A program made the position numbers and the translations under genes. Source: Rhodanobacteraceae bacterium (GTDB lineage Bacteria; Pseudomonadota; Gammaproteobacteria; Xanthomonadales; SZUA-5). From it: a DNA stretch of 64,000 nt. This document shows positions 1 through 8,820 of the stretch, piece by piece. Location of the stretch: NCBI GenBank assembly GCA_016713135.1, contig JADJPR010000007.1:289526-353525 (forward strand), in the 5' to 3' direction. Positions within the stretch are counted from its first letter, which is position 1; each line of letters opens with the position of its first letter. The notes beneath the pieces were generated by a model. That model was not told where the DNA came from, did not search any database, and saw nothing but the letters and a program-made list of their open reading frames with translations.

Positions 1-124
1 CGCGCGCGATCAGCGCCTCGCGCAGGCCGGCCACGCGCAGGGCCTCCGGGCCCATCGAGGCGCCGCGGTCGGCCGCGCCGACATCGGTGGGGGCGCCAAT
101 CAGCGTGATCGAACGCGGCGTCAT
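1..124 (-). CDS. rocF: arginase, N-terminal fragment
   Basis: The gene is cut by the left edge of the window; only about the first 41 residues are visible, starting from an ATG read leftward at 124. The fragment begins MTPRSITLIGAPTD and continues VGAADRGASMGPEALRVAGL, the N-terminal pattern of the arginase/ureohydrolase family (arginine to ornithine and urea). The manganese-binding motifs lie outside the window, so agmatinase or formimidoylglutamase cannot be excluded, although the early GASMGPEALR block favours arginase. It is divergent from ruvB, and the gap between them holds an inverted-repeat element. Confidence 0.75.
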   Translation of the reverse strand, partial: MTPRSITLIGAPTDVGAADRGASMGPEALRVAGLREALIAR

Positions 125-253
125 GAGTATTCACCTGATATGCAAAGTGGGCGCAGCCTAAACGGCGGCGGAATCTGCGGCAAGCGCGGCTGGCCCCTGC
201 GGGCGCGGTCGTTCAGAATCCGCGGCGTCATTTGGTATCAGCAGCAGCGACGC

Positions 254-434
254 CGGTTGTTGGTTGTCGGTTGTTGGCAGCAAGGGCCGGCGTGCCGCGG
301 GACTGTGGGAGCGGTTTCAGCCGCGATCTTTCCGGGCGGCCGATGGAAGAGATCGCCGACAGAGTCGGCACAACAGGCTCGCCGCGTGCGAGCTTCACCA
401 ACAACCAACAACCAACAACCAACAACCAACACCA
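254..434. repeat. heptad inverted-repeat element (TTGTTGG word) with nested REP
   Basis: The left arm (254-283) consists of TTGTTGG-type 7-bp units and the right arm (396-434) of the complementary CCAACAA units, so the two can pair. Between them, at 305-375, is an imperfect palindrome beginning GTGGGAGCGG and ending in the complementary GCCGACAGAGTCGGC type of sequence. The same arms and the same inner palindrome recur at 7917-8104. The element fills most of the 321-bp gap between the arginase gene and ruvB and ends about 12 bp before the ruvB start codon. No gene is seen in this gap. Confidence 0.85.
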
Positions 435-445
435 CAGCCCACCCC

Positions 446-1489
446 ATGACCTCCCCCGACACCCGCATCGTCTCCCCCGCGCAAACCCGCGAGGAGGAGG
501 TGATCGAGGCCAGCATCCGCCCGCGCAAGCTGGCCGAGTACCTCGGGCAGCAGGCGGTGCGCGAGCAGATGGAGATCTACATCGAGGCGACGCGCCGGCG
601 CGGCGAGGCGCTCGACCACGTGCTGATCTTTGGGCCGCCGGGGCTGGGCAAAACCACGTTGTCGCATGTGATCGCCAATGAGTTGGGCGTCAACCTGCGG
701 CAGACCTCGGGGCCGGTGCTGGAGCGCGCAGGTGATCTGGCCGCGCTGCTGACCAACTTGCAGCCGCGCGACGTGCTGTTCGTCGACGAGATCCATCGCC
801 TGTCGCCGGTGGTCGAGGAAGTGCTGTACCCGGCGATGGAGGACTTCCAGATCGACATCATGATCGGCGAGGGCCCCGCCGCGCGCTCGATCAAGCTCGA
901 TCTGCCGCCGTTCACGCTGATCGGCGCGACCACCCGCGCGGGGTTGCTGACCGCGCCGCTGCGCGACCGTTTCGGCATCGTGCAGCGGCTGGAGTTCTAC
1001 ACCGTCGAGGAGCTGACGAAGATCGTCACGCGCTCGGCCAGCATCCTCGGCATCCAGTGCGACCCGGCGGGTGCGCTGGAGATCGCACGGCGTTCGCGCG
1101 GCACCCCGCGCATCGCCAACCGCCTGCTGCGGCGCGCGCGCGACTACGCCGAGATCAAGGGCAGCGGCGTGATCACGCTGGCCGCCGCCGCCGGTGCGAT
1201 GGACATGCTGAAAGTCGATCCGGAAGGCTTCGACGCGCTCGACCGGCGCCTGCTCGGGTTGATGATCGAGCACTTCGACGGCGGCCCGGTCGGCGTCGAC
1301 AGCATGGCCGCGGCGCTGAGCGAGGAGCGCGGCACCATCGAGGACGTGGTCGAGCCCTACCTGATCCAGCAGGGTTTCCTGATGCGCACCGCGCGCGGCC
1401 GCATGGTCACGCGCAAGGCCTATATGCATCTCGGCCTCAAGCCCCCGCGGCGGCCGGAGGCGGCGGCGGATTTGTTTGAGGACGTTTGA
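446..1489 (+). CDS. ruvB: Holliday junction branch migration helicase RuvB
   Basis: A 347-residue AAA+ ATPase, the motor of the RuvABC Holliday junction complex. Walker A is GPPGLGKT (about residues 59-66), Walker B is VDEIHR, sensor 1 is IGATTRAG and the arginine-finger region is RDRFG. The C-terminal winged helix ends VTRKAYMHLGLKPP. The reading frame stays open upstream to 140, but that part is translated repeat. The ATG at 446 gives the usual N-terminus (MTSPDTRIVSP) and the expected length. The next gene, ybgC, follows after another repeat element, as part of a ruvB-ybgC-tol gene order. Confidence 0.96.
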   Translation: MTSPDTRIVSPAQTREEEVIEASIRPRKLAEYLGQQAVREQMEIYIEATRRRGEALDHVLIFGPPGLGKTTLSHVIANELGVNLRQTSGPVLERAGDLAALLTNLQPRDVLFVDEIHRLSPVVEEVLYPAMEDFQIDIMIGEGPAARSIKLDLPPFTLIGATTRAGLLTAPLRDRFGIVQRLEFYTVEELTKIVTRSASILGIQCDPAGALEIARRSRGTPRIANRLLRRARDYAEIKGSGVITLAAAAGAMDMLKVDPEGFDALDRRLLGLMIEHFDGGPVGVDSMAAALSEERGTIEDVVEPYLIQQGFLMRTARGRMVTRKAYMHLGLKPPRRPEAAADLFEDV

Positions 1490-1644
1490 AGCGGGTGTTG
1501 GTGCGGGTTGTTGGTGTTGGTCAAAGCGGCCTGGCGCGGACGGTGAATTCGCGGCGGACCAGTCATTCACTCAGAGCACACGCTAATCGATCACGCCATG
1601 CCCGCCCGTCCAAGACCAACAACCCACACCAACACCAGCTTCAA
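1484..1644. repeat. inverted repeat of GTGTTGG type between ruvB and ybgC
   Basis: The left arm (1484-1524) begins at the ruvB stop codon and reads TGAAGCGGGTGTTGG, then further TTGG-containing units. The right arm (1611-1644) is its near-complement, ending CACCAGCTTCAA. About 30 positions pair with few mismatches. The ybgC start codon (1598) lies in the loop, so the right arm is translated as the start of YbgC. The copies at 42446-42571 and 50101-50204 share the same TGAAGCGGGTGTTGG end. Confidence 0.8.
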
Positions 1645-2032
1645 GTGGCCGGCGCGGGTCTACTGGGAGGACACCGATGGCGGCGGGGTGGTCTACCACG
1701 CCAACTACATCAAGTTCTTCGAGCGCGCGCGGACCGAGTGGCTGCGGGCGAAGGGTTTCGAACAGCGGCCGCTGCTCGCGCAGCAAGTGGTGTTCGCCGT
1801 CTACGCAATGCAGGTAAAGTTCCTGAAACCCGCGCGGCTGGACGACGCTCTCGAAGTGAGTGTCACCCTGAGTGCGTGCCGGCGCGCCAGTTTCAGCGTC
1901 AGCCAGCGCATCGTCGATGCGCGCACGGGCGATGAGTTGTGCACCGCGGAGGTCGAGATCGCCTGTCTCGACCATGCGAGTTTCCGGCCGATGCCGATGC
2001 CACCCGATTTGTTGAGGGAGATCCAGCGTTGA
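1598..2032 (+). CDS. ybgC: acyl-CoA thioesterase YbgC (Tol-Pal associated)
   Basis: A 144-residue hotdog-fold thioesterase. The signature WEDTDGGGVVYHANY (from about residue 24) includes the catalytic Asp, followed by FFERARTEWLR. YbgC hydrolyses acyl-CoA thioesters and is normally the first gene of the tol-pal cluster, as here. The ATG at 1598 is the only suitable start. It makes the first roughly 17 residues (PRPTTHTNTSFK) a translation of the right arm of a repeat element, not of the conserved fold. The stop overlaps the tolQ start by 4 nt. Confidence 0.93.
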   Translation: MPARPRPTTHTNTSFKWPARVYWEDTDGGGVVYHANYIKFFERARTEWLRAKGFEQRPLLAQQVVFAVYAMQVKFLKPARLDDALEVSVTLSACRRASFSVSQRIVDARTGDELCTAEVEIACLDHASFRPMPMPPDLLREIQR

Positions 2033-2715
2033 ACAGTGGTCAATTGAATCTTCTGGAGCTGATCGTCGGCGCCAGCCTGCCGGTGCAGGTGGTGATGGCG
2101 CTGCTGATCGGCGCGTCGATCTGGTCGTGGTGGATCATCTTCCGCAAGAAGGCGGTGATCGCCCAGGCCACGCGGACCGCGGACGAATTCGAGGAGCGTT
2201 TCTGGTCCGGCGCGGACCTGGCCCAGCTTTATCGCGAGGTCAGCAACCGCGGCAAGCCGAACGAGGGGCTGGAAGGCGTGTTCGAGGCGGGTTTCCGCGA
2301 GTTCGCGCGACTGCGCCAGCGCCGCGTCACCGACGGCCGCACCCTGCTGGAAGCCAGCCAGCGCGCGATGCGCGTGGCGCTCTCGCGCGAGGTGGACAAG
2401 CTGGAGCAGAACCTGAACAACCTGGCCACGGTGGGCTCGATCAGCCCCTACGTCGGGCTGTTCGGCACCGTGTGGGGCATCATGGTGGCCTTCCATGGCC
2501 TCGCTGCGGTCAAGGAAGCCACCATCGCGATGGTCGCGCCGGGCATCTCCGAGGCGCTGATCGCCACCGCGATGGGCCTGTTCGCCGCGATCCCGGCAGT
2601 GATCTTCTACAACCGCTTCTCGAATGCGGTCGAGCGCATCGAGCTGCGCTACGACACCTTCCAGGAAGAGTTCAGCGCGATCCTGCAGCGCCAGGCGCAT
2701 GCGGAGGACCATTGA
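2029..2715 (+). CDS. tolQ: Tol-Pal system proton channel subunit TolQ
   Basis: A 228-residue inner-membrane protein of the MotA/TolQ/ExbB family, which with TolR converts the proton motive force into movement of TolA during envelope constriction. There is one N-terminal membrane span (VVMALLIGASIWSWWII) and two later spans around LATVGSISPYVGLFGTVWGI and ISEALIATAMGLFAAIPAV. I choose the TTG at 2029: it overlaps the ybgC stop (TTGA), is preceded by GAGGGAG about 8 bp away, and matches the length of known TolQ N-termini. The frame upstream of it is ybgC in another phase. Confidence 0.95.
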   Translation: MNSGQLNLLELIVGASLPVQVVMALLIGASIWSWWIIFRKKAVIAQATRTADEFEERFWSGADLAQLYREVSNRGKPNEGLEGVFEAGFREFARLRQRRVTDGRTLLEASQRAMRVALSREVDKLEQNLNNLATVGSISPYVGLFGTVWGIMVAFHGLAAVKEATIAMVAPGISEALIATAMGLFAAIPAVIFYNRFSNAVERIELRYDTFQEEFSAILQRQAHAEDH

Positions 2716-2740
2716 GCGGCTGCCGCGCTGCCGCGCGGCT

Positions 2741-2899
2741 GGGAAAATGGAAAAGGGAAAATGGAAAAGGAGAGCAGGCTTGGCGCCTGTGCGTGCTTCA
2801 GCCCTGATTTATTCACCCCATGTTGCCATCCACGCCTTGTGGGATGCAAGGACGTTGTGAGCCTGGACAGCCAGAGCCCCCCCCCCTCCTTTTCCCGGC
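2741..2899. repeat. GGAAAAT/GGAAAAG heptad element between tolQ and tolR
   Basis: Four 7-bp units (GGAAAAT GGAAAAG GGAAAAT GGAAAAG) at about 2742-2769 face a partial complementary arm, CCTCCTTTTCCCGGC, at 2885-2899. It opens a 193-bp gap inside tolQ-tolR, which are usually adjacent. The loop shows no gene. The right arm is degenerate compared with other copies. Confidence 0.65.
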
Positions 2900-2908
2900 A
2901 CCTGACCC

Positions 2909-3334
<426 letters not shown>

Positions 3335-3336
3335 GC

Positions 3337-3476
3337 GGGAAGCGGGGCTGGGGACTGGGGGCTGGGGCGCACGGTCGCGCCAAGTCGCCGGCCCGTTGCT
3401 CTGGTTCACGCGGTCACGAACTTGCCCGGGCGATCGCGCCTGCGCCCCAGCCCCCAGCCCCCAGCCCCGCTCTTCC
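3337..3476. repeat. GGGGCTG heptad inverted repeat between tolR and tolA
   Basis: The left arm (3337-3381) reads GGGAAGC then GGGGCTG GGGACTG GGGGCTG GGGCGCA. The right arm (3429-3476) is its complement, ending CCAGCCCCGCTCTTCC. About 40 bp pair almost perfectly around a loop of about 50 bp. The same word and the same outer CGCTCTTCCACCGCC end occur in the copy inside the RND gene (38590-38741); a third copy is at 31919-32075. The element starts at the tolR stop and ends about 20 bp before tolA. Confidence 0.9.
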
Positions 3477-3495
3477 ACCGCCATCCGCCTGACCC

Positions 3496-4380
3496 ATGGA
3501 ATCCCGCCGCGACCAGTCCATCGCCCTCGTGTACGCCATCGGTGTGCACGTGCTGGCTGCGCTGGTGCTGTTCGCCGGGCTGATCTTCTCCGCGCCCAAG
3601 AAGCCGGTGATCTCGGGTGGGGCGCTCGAGGCGGTGCTGGTCGACATGAACCTCGGGCGGCCGCTGCCCACGCCGAAGGCGCCGCCGGCGCCCAAGCCGC
3701 AGCCTGCGCCGCCGAAACCCGAGCCGCCGAAGCCCGAGCCGGCCAAAGCCGAGCCCGCGCCGCCGCCACCGCCGCCGCAGGCCAAGCCGGACGAGGTCAC
3801 AGACCAGCGTCCGCAACTGCCCACGGCGCCGAACGAGGACGCACTGAACCTGGAGCGCCAGCGTGAGGAGTTGCGCAAGCAGCAGGAAGAACTGCGCCGG
3901 CAGCAGGAGATCGAGCAGCAGCGCATGCAGCAGCTGGAGGACATCCGGCGCCAGCGCGCCGAGGCCGCGCGGCTGACGGCCGAGCGCGAGAAGCAACTCG
4001 CCCAGGCGCGCGATGCGCAGCGCGCCAGCGAGATCCTCAACCAGCAGGCCGAGCCGCAGCAGCCGGTGGGCAGCCAGCGGCCTGGCCAGGATGTCGCCAA
4101 CGATCTGCTCAGCCAATATGCCGGCCTGATCCAGGAAGTCGTGACCCAGAACTGGCGGCGTCCGGCGAACACCCCTACCGGCATCCGCTGCGTGCTGCGC
4201 GTGCGCCAGATTCCGGGCGGCGAGGTGATCGGCGTCACCATTGGCTCGCCGTGCAACGCCGATCCGCTGATCCAGCAATCGATCATCGACGCGGTCGAAC
4301 GCGCCAGTCCGCTTCCGTACATGGGCTTTGAGTCAGTCTTCCAGCCCGCGCTGAACTTCAACTTCCGCTACGACGGGTGA
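3496..4380 (+). CDS. tolA: Tol-Pal system protein TolA
   Basis: A 294-residue inner-membrane anchored, periplasm-spanning protein. It has an N-terminal span (IALVYAIGVHVLAALVLFAGLIF), a Pro/Lys/Glu-rich stretch (about 50-100), a Gln/Arg/Glu-rich coiled coil (about 110-185) and a C-terminal TonB/TolA-like domain (about 195-294, starting near DLLSQYAGLIQEVV) that contacts TolB and Pal. It is shorter than E. coli TolA (421 residues), mainly in the helical region. It sits directly after the repeat element and 4 bp before tolB. Confidence 0.94.
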   Translation: MESRRDQSIALVYAIGVHVLAALVLFAGLIFSAPKKPVISGGALEAVLVDMNLGRPLPTPKAPPAPKPQPAPPKPEPPKPEPAKAEPAPPPPPPQAKPDEVTDQRPQLPTAPNEDALNLERQREELRKQQEELRRQQEIEQQRMQQLEDIRRQRAEAARLTAEREKQLAQARDAQRASEILNQQAEPQQPVGSQRPGQDVANDLLSQYAGLIQEVVTQNWRRPANTPTGIRCVLRVRQIPGGEVIGVTIGSPCNADPLIQQSIIDAVERASPLPYMGFESVFQPALNFNFRYDG

Positions 4381-4384
4381 CCCG

Positions 4385-5707
4385 ATGCACAGACTAGTCA
4401 GCTCCGCCCTGTGGTTCCTGCTCGCCATGACCGGCCTTGTGCGCGTCGCCGCCGCGCAGGGGCTGGAGATCGACATCGTCAACGGCCGCGAGGCGGCGAT
4501 CCCGATTGCCATCGTCCCCTTCGCCTGGGAAGCGGCGGCGATGCCGGACCAGACCCAGATCGACCAGGTGGTGCGTGCCGACCTGAACCGATCCGGCCAG
4601 TTCCGCGCGCTGCGCAAGGAAGATGTGGTGGAGCTGCCCGCGCGTGGCAGCGACATCAAGTTTCCGACCTGGAAAATGCTGAAGCAGGATTACATCGTGG
4701 TCGGCCGCGTGCAGTCCGCCGAGGGCGGCTACCGTGTCGAGTTCGAACTGCATGACGTGCTCAAGGGCCAGTCCCTGCTGGCACTCGCATTGCCGGCGCG
4801 TGCGGGCGAGTTCCGCGCAGTCTCGCACCAGATCGCGGACCTGGTGTACGAGAAGATCCTCGGCGTGCGCGGCGCCTTCTTCACCCGCATCGCCTACATC
4901 ACGGCCAAGCGCCAGGGCGAGGCCAAGTACGAGTACGCGATCTGGATCGCCGATTCGGACGGCTTCAACCCGCAGCGCATCGTGTGGAACAACGAGCCCT
5001 TCCTGTCGCCCGCGTGGTCGCCGGATGGCCGCTCGCTGGCCTATGTCAGCTTCGAGCGCCTGGGCGGGCACACCATCTACATCCATGAGCTCGCCACCGG
5101 CTCGCGCCGGCTGGTCACCTCCTACAAGGGCATCAACGGCGCACCGGCCTTTTCCCCGGATGGCTCCACCCTGGCGCTGACCCTGAGCAAGAGCGGCAAC
5201 CCCGAGATCTACACCCTGAACCTGGCGAGCAACAGCCTGAACCAGTTGACGCGGCATTTCGCCATCGACACCGAAGCCGTGTGGATGCCCGGCGGCAACA
5301 GCCTGCTCTACACCTCCGACCGTTCCGGCAAGCCGCAGATCTACGCGCTGGCGGCCAGTGGCGGCACCCCTGAGCGCATCACCTCGGTGGGCGAATACAA
5401 CGCCCGGGTAACGCCGTCCTACGATGGGCGACTGCTGGCCATGGTGCAGGGCAATCGGAACGTGTATCGTATTGCGGTTGTGGACCGCGAGCGCGGGGGC
5501 GCCGGCGCGGTTCGTATGATTTCGCCGGGTCCGTTGGACGAGTCCCCGAGCTTCGCGCCGAACGCAAGCATGGTGTTGTACGCTGCCCGCGAAGGGAATC
5601 GCGGGGTGCTCTATGCCGCATCGGTTGACGGATCGGTGCGGCAACGGCTGGCACTCCCGGACGGCGACGTCCGTGAACCCGCCTGGGGCCCCTTCAGGCA
5701 ACGTTGA
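4385..5707 (+). CDS. tolB: Tol-Pal system beta-propeller protein TolB
   Basis: A 440-residue periplasmic protein with an N-terminal signal peptide (about residues 1-24, ending VAAAQG), a TolB N-terminal domain (IPIAIVPFAWEAA) and a six-bladed beta-propeller. The WD40-like PD40 repeats are visible as SPAWSPDGRSLAYVS, APAFSPDGSTLALT and SPSFAPNASMVLYAA. It binds Pal and TolA. It starts 4 bp after the tolA stop. Confidence 0.96.
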   Translation: MHRLVSSALWFLLAMTGLVRVAAAQGLEIDIVNGREAAIPIAIVPFAWEAAAMPDQTQIDQVVRADLNRSGQFRALRKEDVVELPARGSDIKFPTWKMLKQDYIVVGRVQSAEGGYRVEFELHDVLKGQSLLALALPARAGEFRAVSHQIADLVYEKILGVRGAFFTRIAYITAKRQGEAKYEYAIWIADSDGFNPQRIVWNNEPFLSPAWSPDGRSLAYVSFERLGGHTIYIHELATGSRRLVTSYKGINGAPAFSPDGSTLALTLSKSGNPEIYTLNLASNSLNQLTRHFAIDTEAVWMPGGNSLLYTSDRSGKPQIYALAASGGTPERITSVGEYNARVTPSYDGRLLAMVQGNRNVYRIAVVDRERGGAGAVRMISPGPLDESPSFAPNASMVLYAAREGNRGVLYAASVDGSVRQRLALPDGDVREPAWGPFRQR

Positions 5708-5769
5708 AAGCAAGAAAAATAGAATCCCGCGTCTTGTTCGCTGTCACCGATCGATCCAAGGAAAAAACA

Positions 5770-6288
5770 ATGAATACCCCGATTCGCGTCCTCGTCCTGG
5801 CCCTGGCCGTTGCTGGTCTCGGCGCCTGTAAGACCACCAAGCAGCCGCCTGCCGCGCCGGCTTCGACCCCGACGCAGGAGCAGCCGACCACGGCTGCCCA
5901 GCCGGAAGAGAGCTGGACCAACCCGGCCCTGCTCGACAGCAAGCCGTGCCTGGTCTCCCGCATTGCCTACTTCGATTTCGACCAGTCGACGATCAAGTCC
6001 GAGGCGATGGAAATGCTGAAGTGCCATGGCAAGTGGCTGTCCGCCAACCCGGGCGCCCGCATCTCGCTGGAAGGCCACGCCGACGAGCGCGGCACGCGCG
6101 AGTACAACCTGGGCCTGGGCGAGCGCCGCGGCAATGCCGTGCGCGACATGCTGCTGGCCAATGGCGGCCGTTCCGAGCAGGTGGCCGTGGTCAGCTACGG
6201 CGAAGAGCGTCCGATCTGCACCGACAGCGACGAGAGCTGCTGGGGCAAGAACCGCCGCGCCGAGATCGTCTACACCGCCAAGCAGTAA
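5770..6288 (+). CDS. pal: peptidoglycan-associated lipoprotein Pal
   Basis: A 172-residue outer-membrane lipoprotein. The signal sequence ends in the lipobox LGAC (Cys about 19), followed by a Pro/Thr/Glu linker and an OmpA-type peptidoglycan-binding domain (AYFDFDQSTIKSEA, LEGHADERGTREYNLGLGERR). I choose the ATG at 5770, with AAGGAAA upstream, rather than the in-frame ATG at 5704, which would put about 20 charged residues before the signal peptide. The 62-bp gap after tolB is AT-rich by local standards and may hold a promoter, but no clear -35/-10 pair was found. Confidence 0.95.
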   Translation: MNTPIRVLVLALAVAGLGACKTTKQPPAAPASTPTQEQPTTAAQPEESWTNPALLDSKPCLVSRIAYFDFDQSTIKSEAMEMLKCHGKWLSANPGARISLEGHADERGTREYNLGLGERRGNAVRDMLLANGGRSEQVAVVSYGEERPICTDSDESCWGKNRRAEIVYTAKQ

Positions 6289-6306
6289 TCGGACGCGCAT
6301 GCGACC

Positions 6307-7185
6307 ATGATCGACGTTAAGACGTTGACGCTTCGATCCCTGACGGCGGCCCTCGTGGCCGCCGTCTGCGTTTCGGGATCGGCCTATGCGCAGAGCCGGC
6401 TCAGCCTGGCCGAGCGTGTCGAACAACTGGAGCGCCAGCTGCAGGGCAACGGCGCGTCCAACAACCTGTCCGAGCTGATGCTGCGCAACCAGGAATTGCA
6501 GGCCGAGGTGCAGAGCCTGCGCGGACTGGTGGAAGAGCAGGCTTTCGAGATCGAGAACCTGAAGAAGCGCCAGCGCGACCAGTACGTCGACCTGGATTCG
6601 CGCCTGCAGCGGCTGGAAGGCGGCGGCATGACCGTGCCCTCGCGTCCGCCCGCCGATGCGCCGATCGAGGCGCCCGCGCCGGAGCAGCTGTCCGCCGATG
6701 AGCCGGTCAGCGGCCTGCCGGACCCGGCCACGCTGCCGACCCGCGACATGCCTGCTGGCGCGGAGGCCGTGGGCGCTACGGTGGCGCAGACCGGCACTCC
6801 GGACGAGAAGATGGCCTACGAGACCGCCTTCGAGGCGCTCAAGCAGGGCCGTTACGCCGAGTCCTCGCAGCTGTTCTCGGCCTTCCTGCAGCAGTACCCG
6901 GATGGCGAGTTCGCCGCCAATGCCACTTACTGGCTGGGCGAGTCCTACTACGTCACGCAGAACTACGAGATCGCGCTGGAGACCTTCCAGAGCCTGCTTT
7001 CGCGCTTCCCGGACAGCCGCAAGGCCCCGGATGGGCTGCTCAAGGTCGGTTACTGCCAGTACGAACTCGGCGACACCCAGCGCGCCGCGAGCACGCTGAA
7101 CGAAGTGGTCAGCCGCTTCCCGGACACCCCGGTGGCGCGCCTGGCCCAGGGCCGTCTGCGCGCGCTGAGGCTGGACGGCAGGTGA
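6307..7185 (+). CDS. cpoB: cell division coordinator CpoB (YbgF)
   Basis: A 292-residue periplasmic protein linking peptidoglycan synthesis and Tol-mediated constriction. It has a signal peptide (to about residue 29, SGSAYAQ), a trimerising coiled coil (about 32-105, LAERVEQLERQLQ and later heptads), a Pro/Ala-rich linker, then TPR repeats (about 160-285: YETAFEALKQGRYAESSQLF, ATYWLGESYYVTQNYEIALE). It is the usual last gene of tol-pal. Its stop overlaps the GTG start of queE by 4 nt. Confidence 0.93.
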   Translation: MIDVKTLTLRSLTAALVAAVCVSGSAYAQSRLSLAERVEQLERQLQGNGASNNLSELMLRNQELQAEVQSLRGLVEEQAFEIENLKKRQRDQYVDLDSRLQRLEGGGMTVPSRPPADAPIEAPAPEQLSADEPVSGLPDPATLPTRDMPAGAEAVGATVAQTGTPDEKMAYETAFEALKQGRYAESSQLFSAFLQQYPDGEFAANATYWLGESYYVTQNYEIALETFQSLLSRFPDSRKAPDGLLKVGYCQYELGDTQRAASTLNEVVSRFPDTPVARLAQGRLRALRLDGR

Positions 7186-7859
7186 GCACGGCAACGGCAG
7201 CCGGCGGCGCGACCAGCGCCGTCGCGCTGCGCATCACCGAGATCTTCCATTCGATCCAGGGCGAGGCCGACGCGGTCGGCTGGCCCACGGTGTTCGTGCG
7301 CCTGACCGGCTGCCCGCTGCGCTGCAGCTGGTGCGACACCACCTATTCCTTCACCGGCGGCGACAAGCGTTCGCTCGACGACGTACTGGCGACAGTTGCA
7401 AGCTTCCAGGCACGCCATGTCTGCGTGACCGGCGGCGAGCCGCTGGCGCAGAAGTCCTGCCTGCCGCTGCTGCGTGCGCTCTGCGATGCCGGCCATGAGG
7501 TCTCGCTGGAGACTTCGGGCGCGATGGACGTCGCCGAGGTTGATCCGCGAGTACGCAAGGTCATGGACCTCAAGTGCCCGGGTTCCGGGGAGATGGGACG
7601 CAACCGCTGGGAGAACCTCGCCCATTTGCTGCTGCACGACCAGGTCAAGTTCGTGATCGCCGACCGTGCCGATTATGACTGGGCGCGTGAGCAGACCCTG
7701 ACCCATGCCCTGGCGGCCCGCTGCCAGGTGCTGTATTCCCCGGTCGCCGACCAGCTCCCGCCCGGACAACTTGCCGACTGGATCCTCGCCGACCGTTTGC
7801 CCGTTCGCCTGCAGTTGCAGTTGCACAAGGTGCTGTGGGGGAACGCGCCGGGACGTTGA
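7182..7859 (+). CDS. queE: 7-carboxy-7-deazaguanine synthase QueE
   Basis: A 225-residue radical SAM enzyme converting 6-carboxytetrahydropterin to 7-carboxy-7-deazaguanine in queuosine synthesis. The iron-sulfur motif is CPLRCSWC (CX3CX2C) preceded by FVRLTG, and the substrate region IFHSIQGEADAVGWPTVFV is typical. The GTG at 7182 overlaps the cpoB stop, so coupled translation is likely. queC follows after a repeat element. Confidence 0.95.
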   Translation: MSTATAAGGATSAVALRITEIFHSIQGEADAVGWPTVFVRLTGCPLRCSWCDTTYSFTGGDKRSLDDVLATVASFQARHVCVTGGEPLAQKSCLPLLRALCDAGHEVSLETSGAMDVAEVDPRVRKVMDLKCPGSGEMGRNRWENLAHLLLHDQVKFVIADRADYDWAREQTLTHALAARCQVLYSPVADQLPPGQLADWILADRLPVRLQLQLHKVLWGNAPGR

Positions 7860-7916
7860 GGGCGGCATCGGGCCGGGAAGGCGCCGGGCCGACTCAGGCA
7901 TCGTCGGACTGATCGC

Positions 7917-8104
7917 CGGTTGTTGGTTGTTGGTTCTTGGTTGTTGGCGGCAGGATCCCGGCCGCAGGCCAGTGGGAGCGGCTTCAGCCGCGATCTATCC
8001 CGGCGGCCGCGGGAAAGATCGCCGACGGAGTCGGCTCCCACGGGCTGTCGGCGTGCGCGCTTTGCTGCCAACAACCAACAACCAACAACCAAGAACCAAC
8101 AACC
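7917..8104. repeat. heptad inverted repeat (TTGTTGG word) with nested REP, queE-queC gap
   Basis: The left arm (7917-7954) is built of GGTTGTT units with one GGTTCTT; the right arm (8064-8104) is complementary and has about one extra unit. Inside is a well-paired palindrome, GTGGGAGCGGCTTCAGCCGC (from 7972) to GAGTCGGCTCCCAC (ending 8041). The arrangement matches 254-434 in both layers. It occupies the 277-bp gap between queE and queC, which shows no other feature. Confidence 0.9.
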
Positions 8105-8136
8105 GGCCCGCAACCCACAACTCACCATCCGCCCGC

Positions 8137-8811
8137 ATGTCCACTGCAATCATCCTGCTCTCCGGCGGCCTCGATTCCGCCACTGTCCTGGCCATGGCGC
8201 GCGCTGCCGGGCACCGTTGCCATGCGTTGAGCGTGGACTATCGCCAGCGCCATCGCTCGGAGCTGGATGCGGCGCAGCGGGTTGCGGCGGCGCTGGGCGC
8301 GGTCGAGCACCGCGTGATTCCGCTCGACCTGCGCGCGATCGGCGGATCGGCGCTGACGGATGACGCGATCGCGGTGCCCGAGTCGCCCACCAGCGGCATC
8401 CCGGTCACCTATGTGCCGGCGCGCAACACGCTGATGCTGTCGCTGGCGCTGGCCTATGGCGAAGTGATCGGCGCCAACGACCTCTACATCGGCGTCAACG
8501 CAGTCGACTATTCCGGCTACCCGGACTGCCGCCCCGAGTTCATCGCCGCCTTCCAGACGATGGCTCGGCTGGCCACCAAGACCGGCGTCGAGGGCGCGCA
8601 GATCACCGTGCACGCACCGATCATCGACATGAGCAAGGCGCAGATCATTCGCGCCGGCACTACGCTCGGCGTGGATTACGGCATGACCGTCAGCTGCTAC
8701 CAGGCCGATGCCGATGGCCGCGCCTGCGGGCGTTGCGACTCCTGCCGCTTGCGCGCCGAGGGATTCGCGACGGCCGGCGTGGCCGATCCAACGCGCTACC
8801 AGGGCGCCTGA
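8137..8811 (+). CDS. queC: 7-cyano-7-deazaguanine synthase QueC
   Basis: A 224-residue ATP-dependent enzyme converting 7-carboxy-7-deazaguanine to preQ0. The PP-loop is LLSGGLDSAT, and the zinc site near the C-terminus is C-X9-CGRCDSC (SCYQADADGRACGRCDSCRL). The frame is open far upstream through the repeat element, but the ATG at 8137 gives the standard MSTAIILLSGGLDS start. It pairs with queE. Confidence 0.96.
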   Translation: MSTAIILLSGGLDSATVLAMARAAGHRCHALSVDYRQRHRSELDAAQRVAAALGAVEHRVIPLDLRAIGGSALTDDAIAVPESPTSGIPVTYVPARNTLMLSLALAYGEVIGANDLYIGVNAVDYSGYPDCRPEFIAAFQTMARLATKTGVEGAQITVHAPIIDMSKAQIIRAGTTLGVDYGMTVSCYQADADGRACGRCDSCRLRAEGFATAGVADPTRYQGA

Positions 8812-8820
8812 GGTTGGTCT

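Noticed and set aside
140..445. N-terminal extension of RuvB
   Set aside because: The open frame is translated repeat sequence; conserved RuvB begins at 446. The same reasoning removes upstream extensions of queC, birA, aceF, glyA and the TonB receptor.
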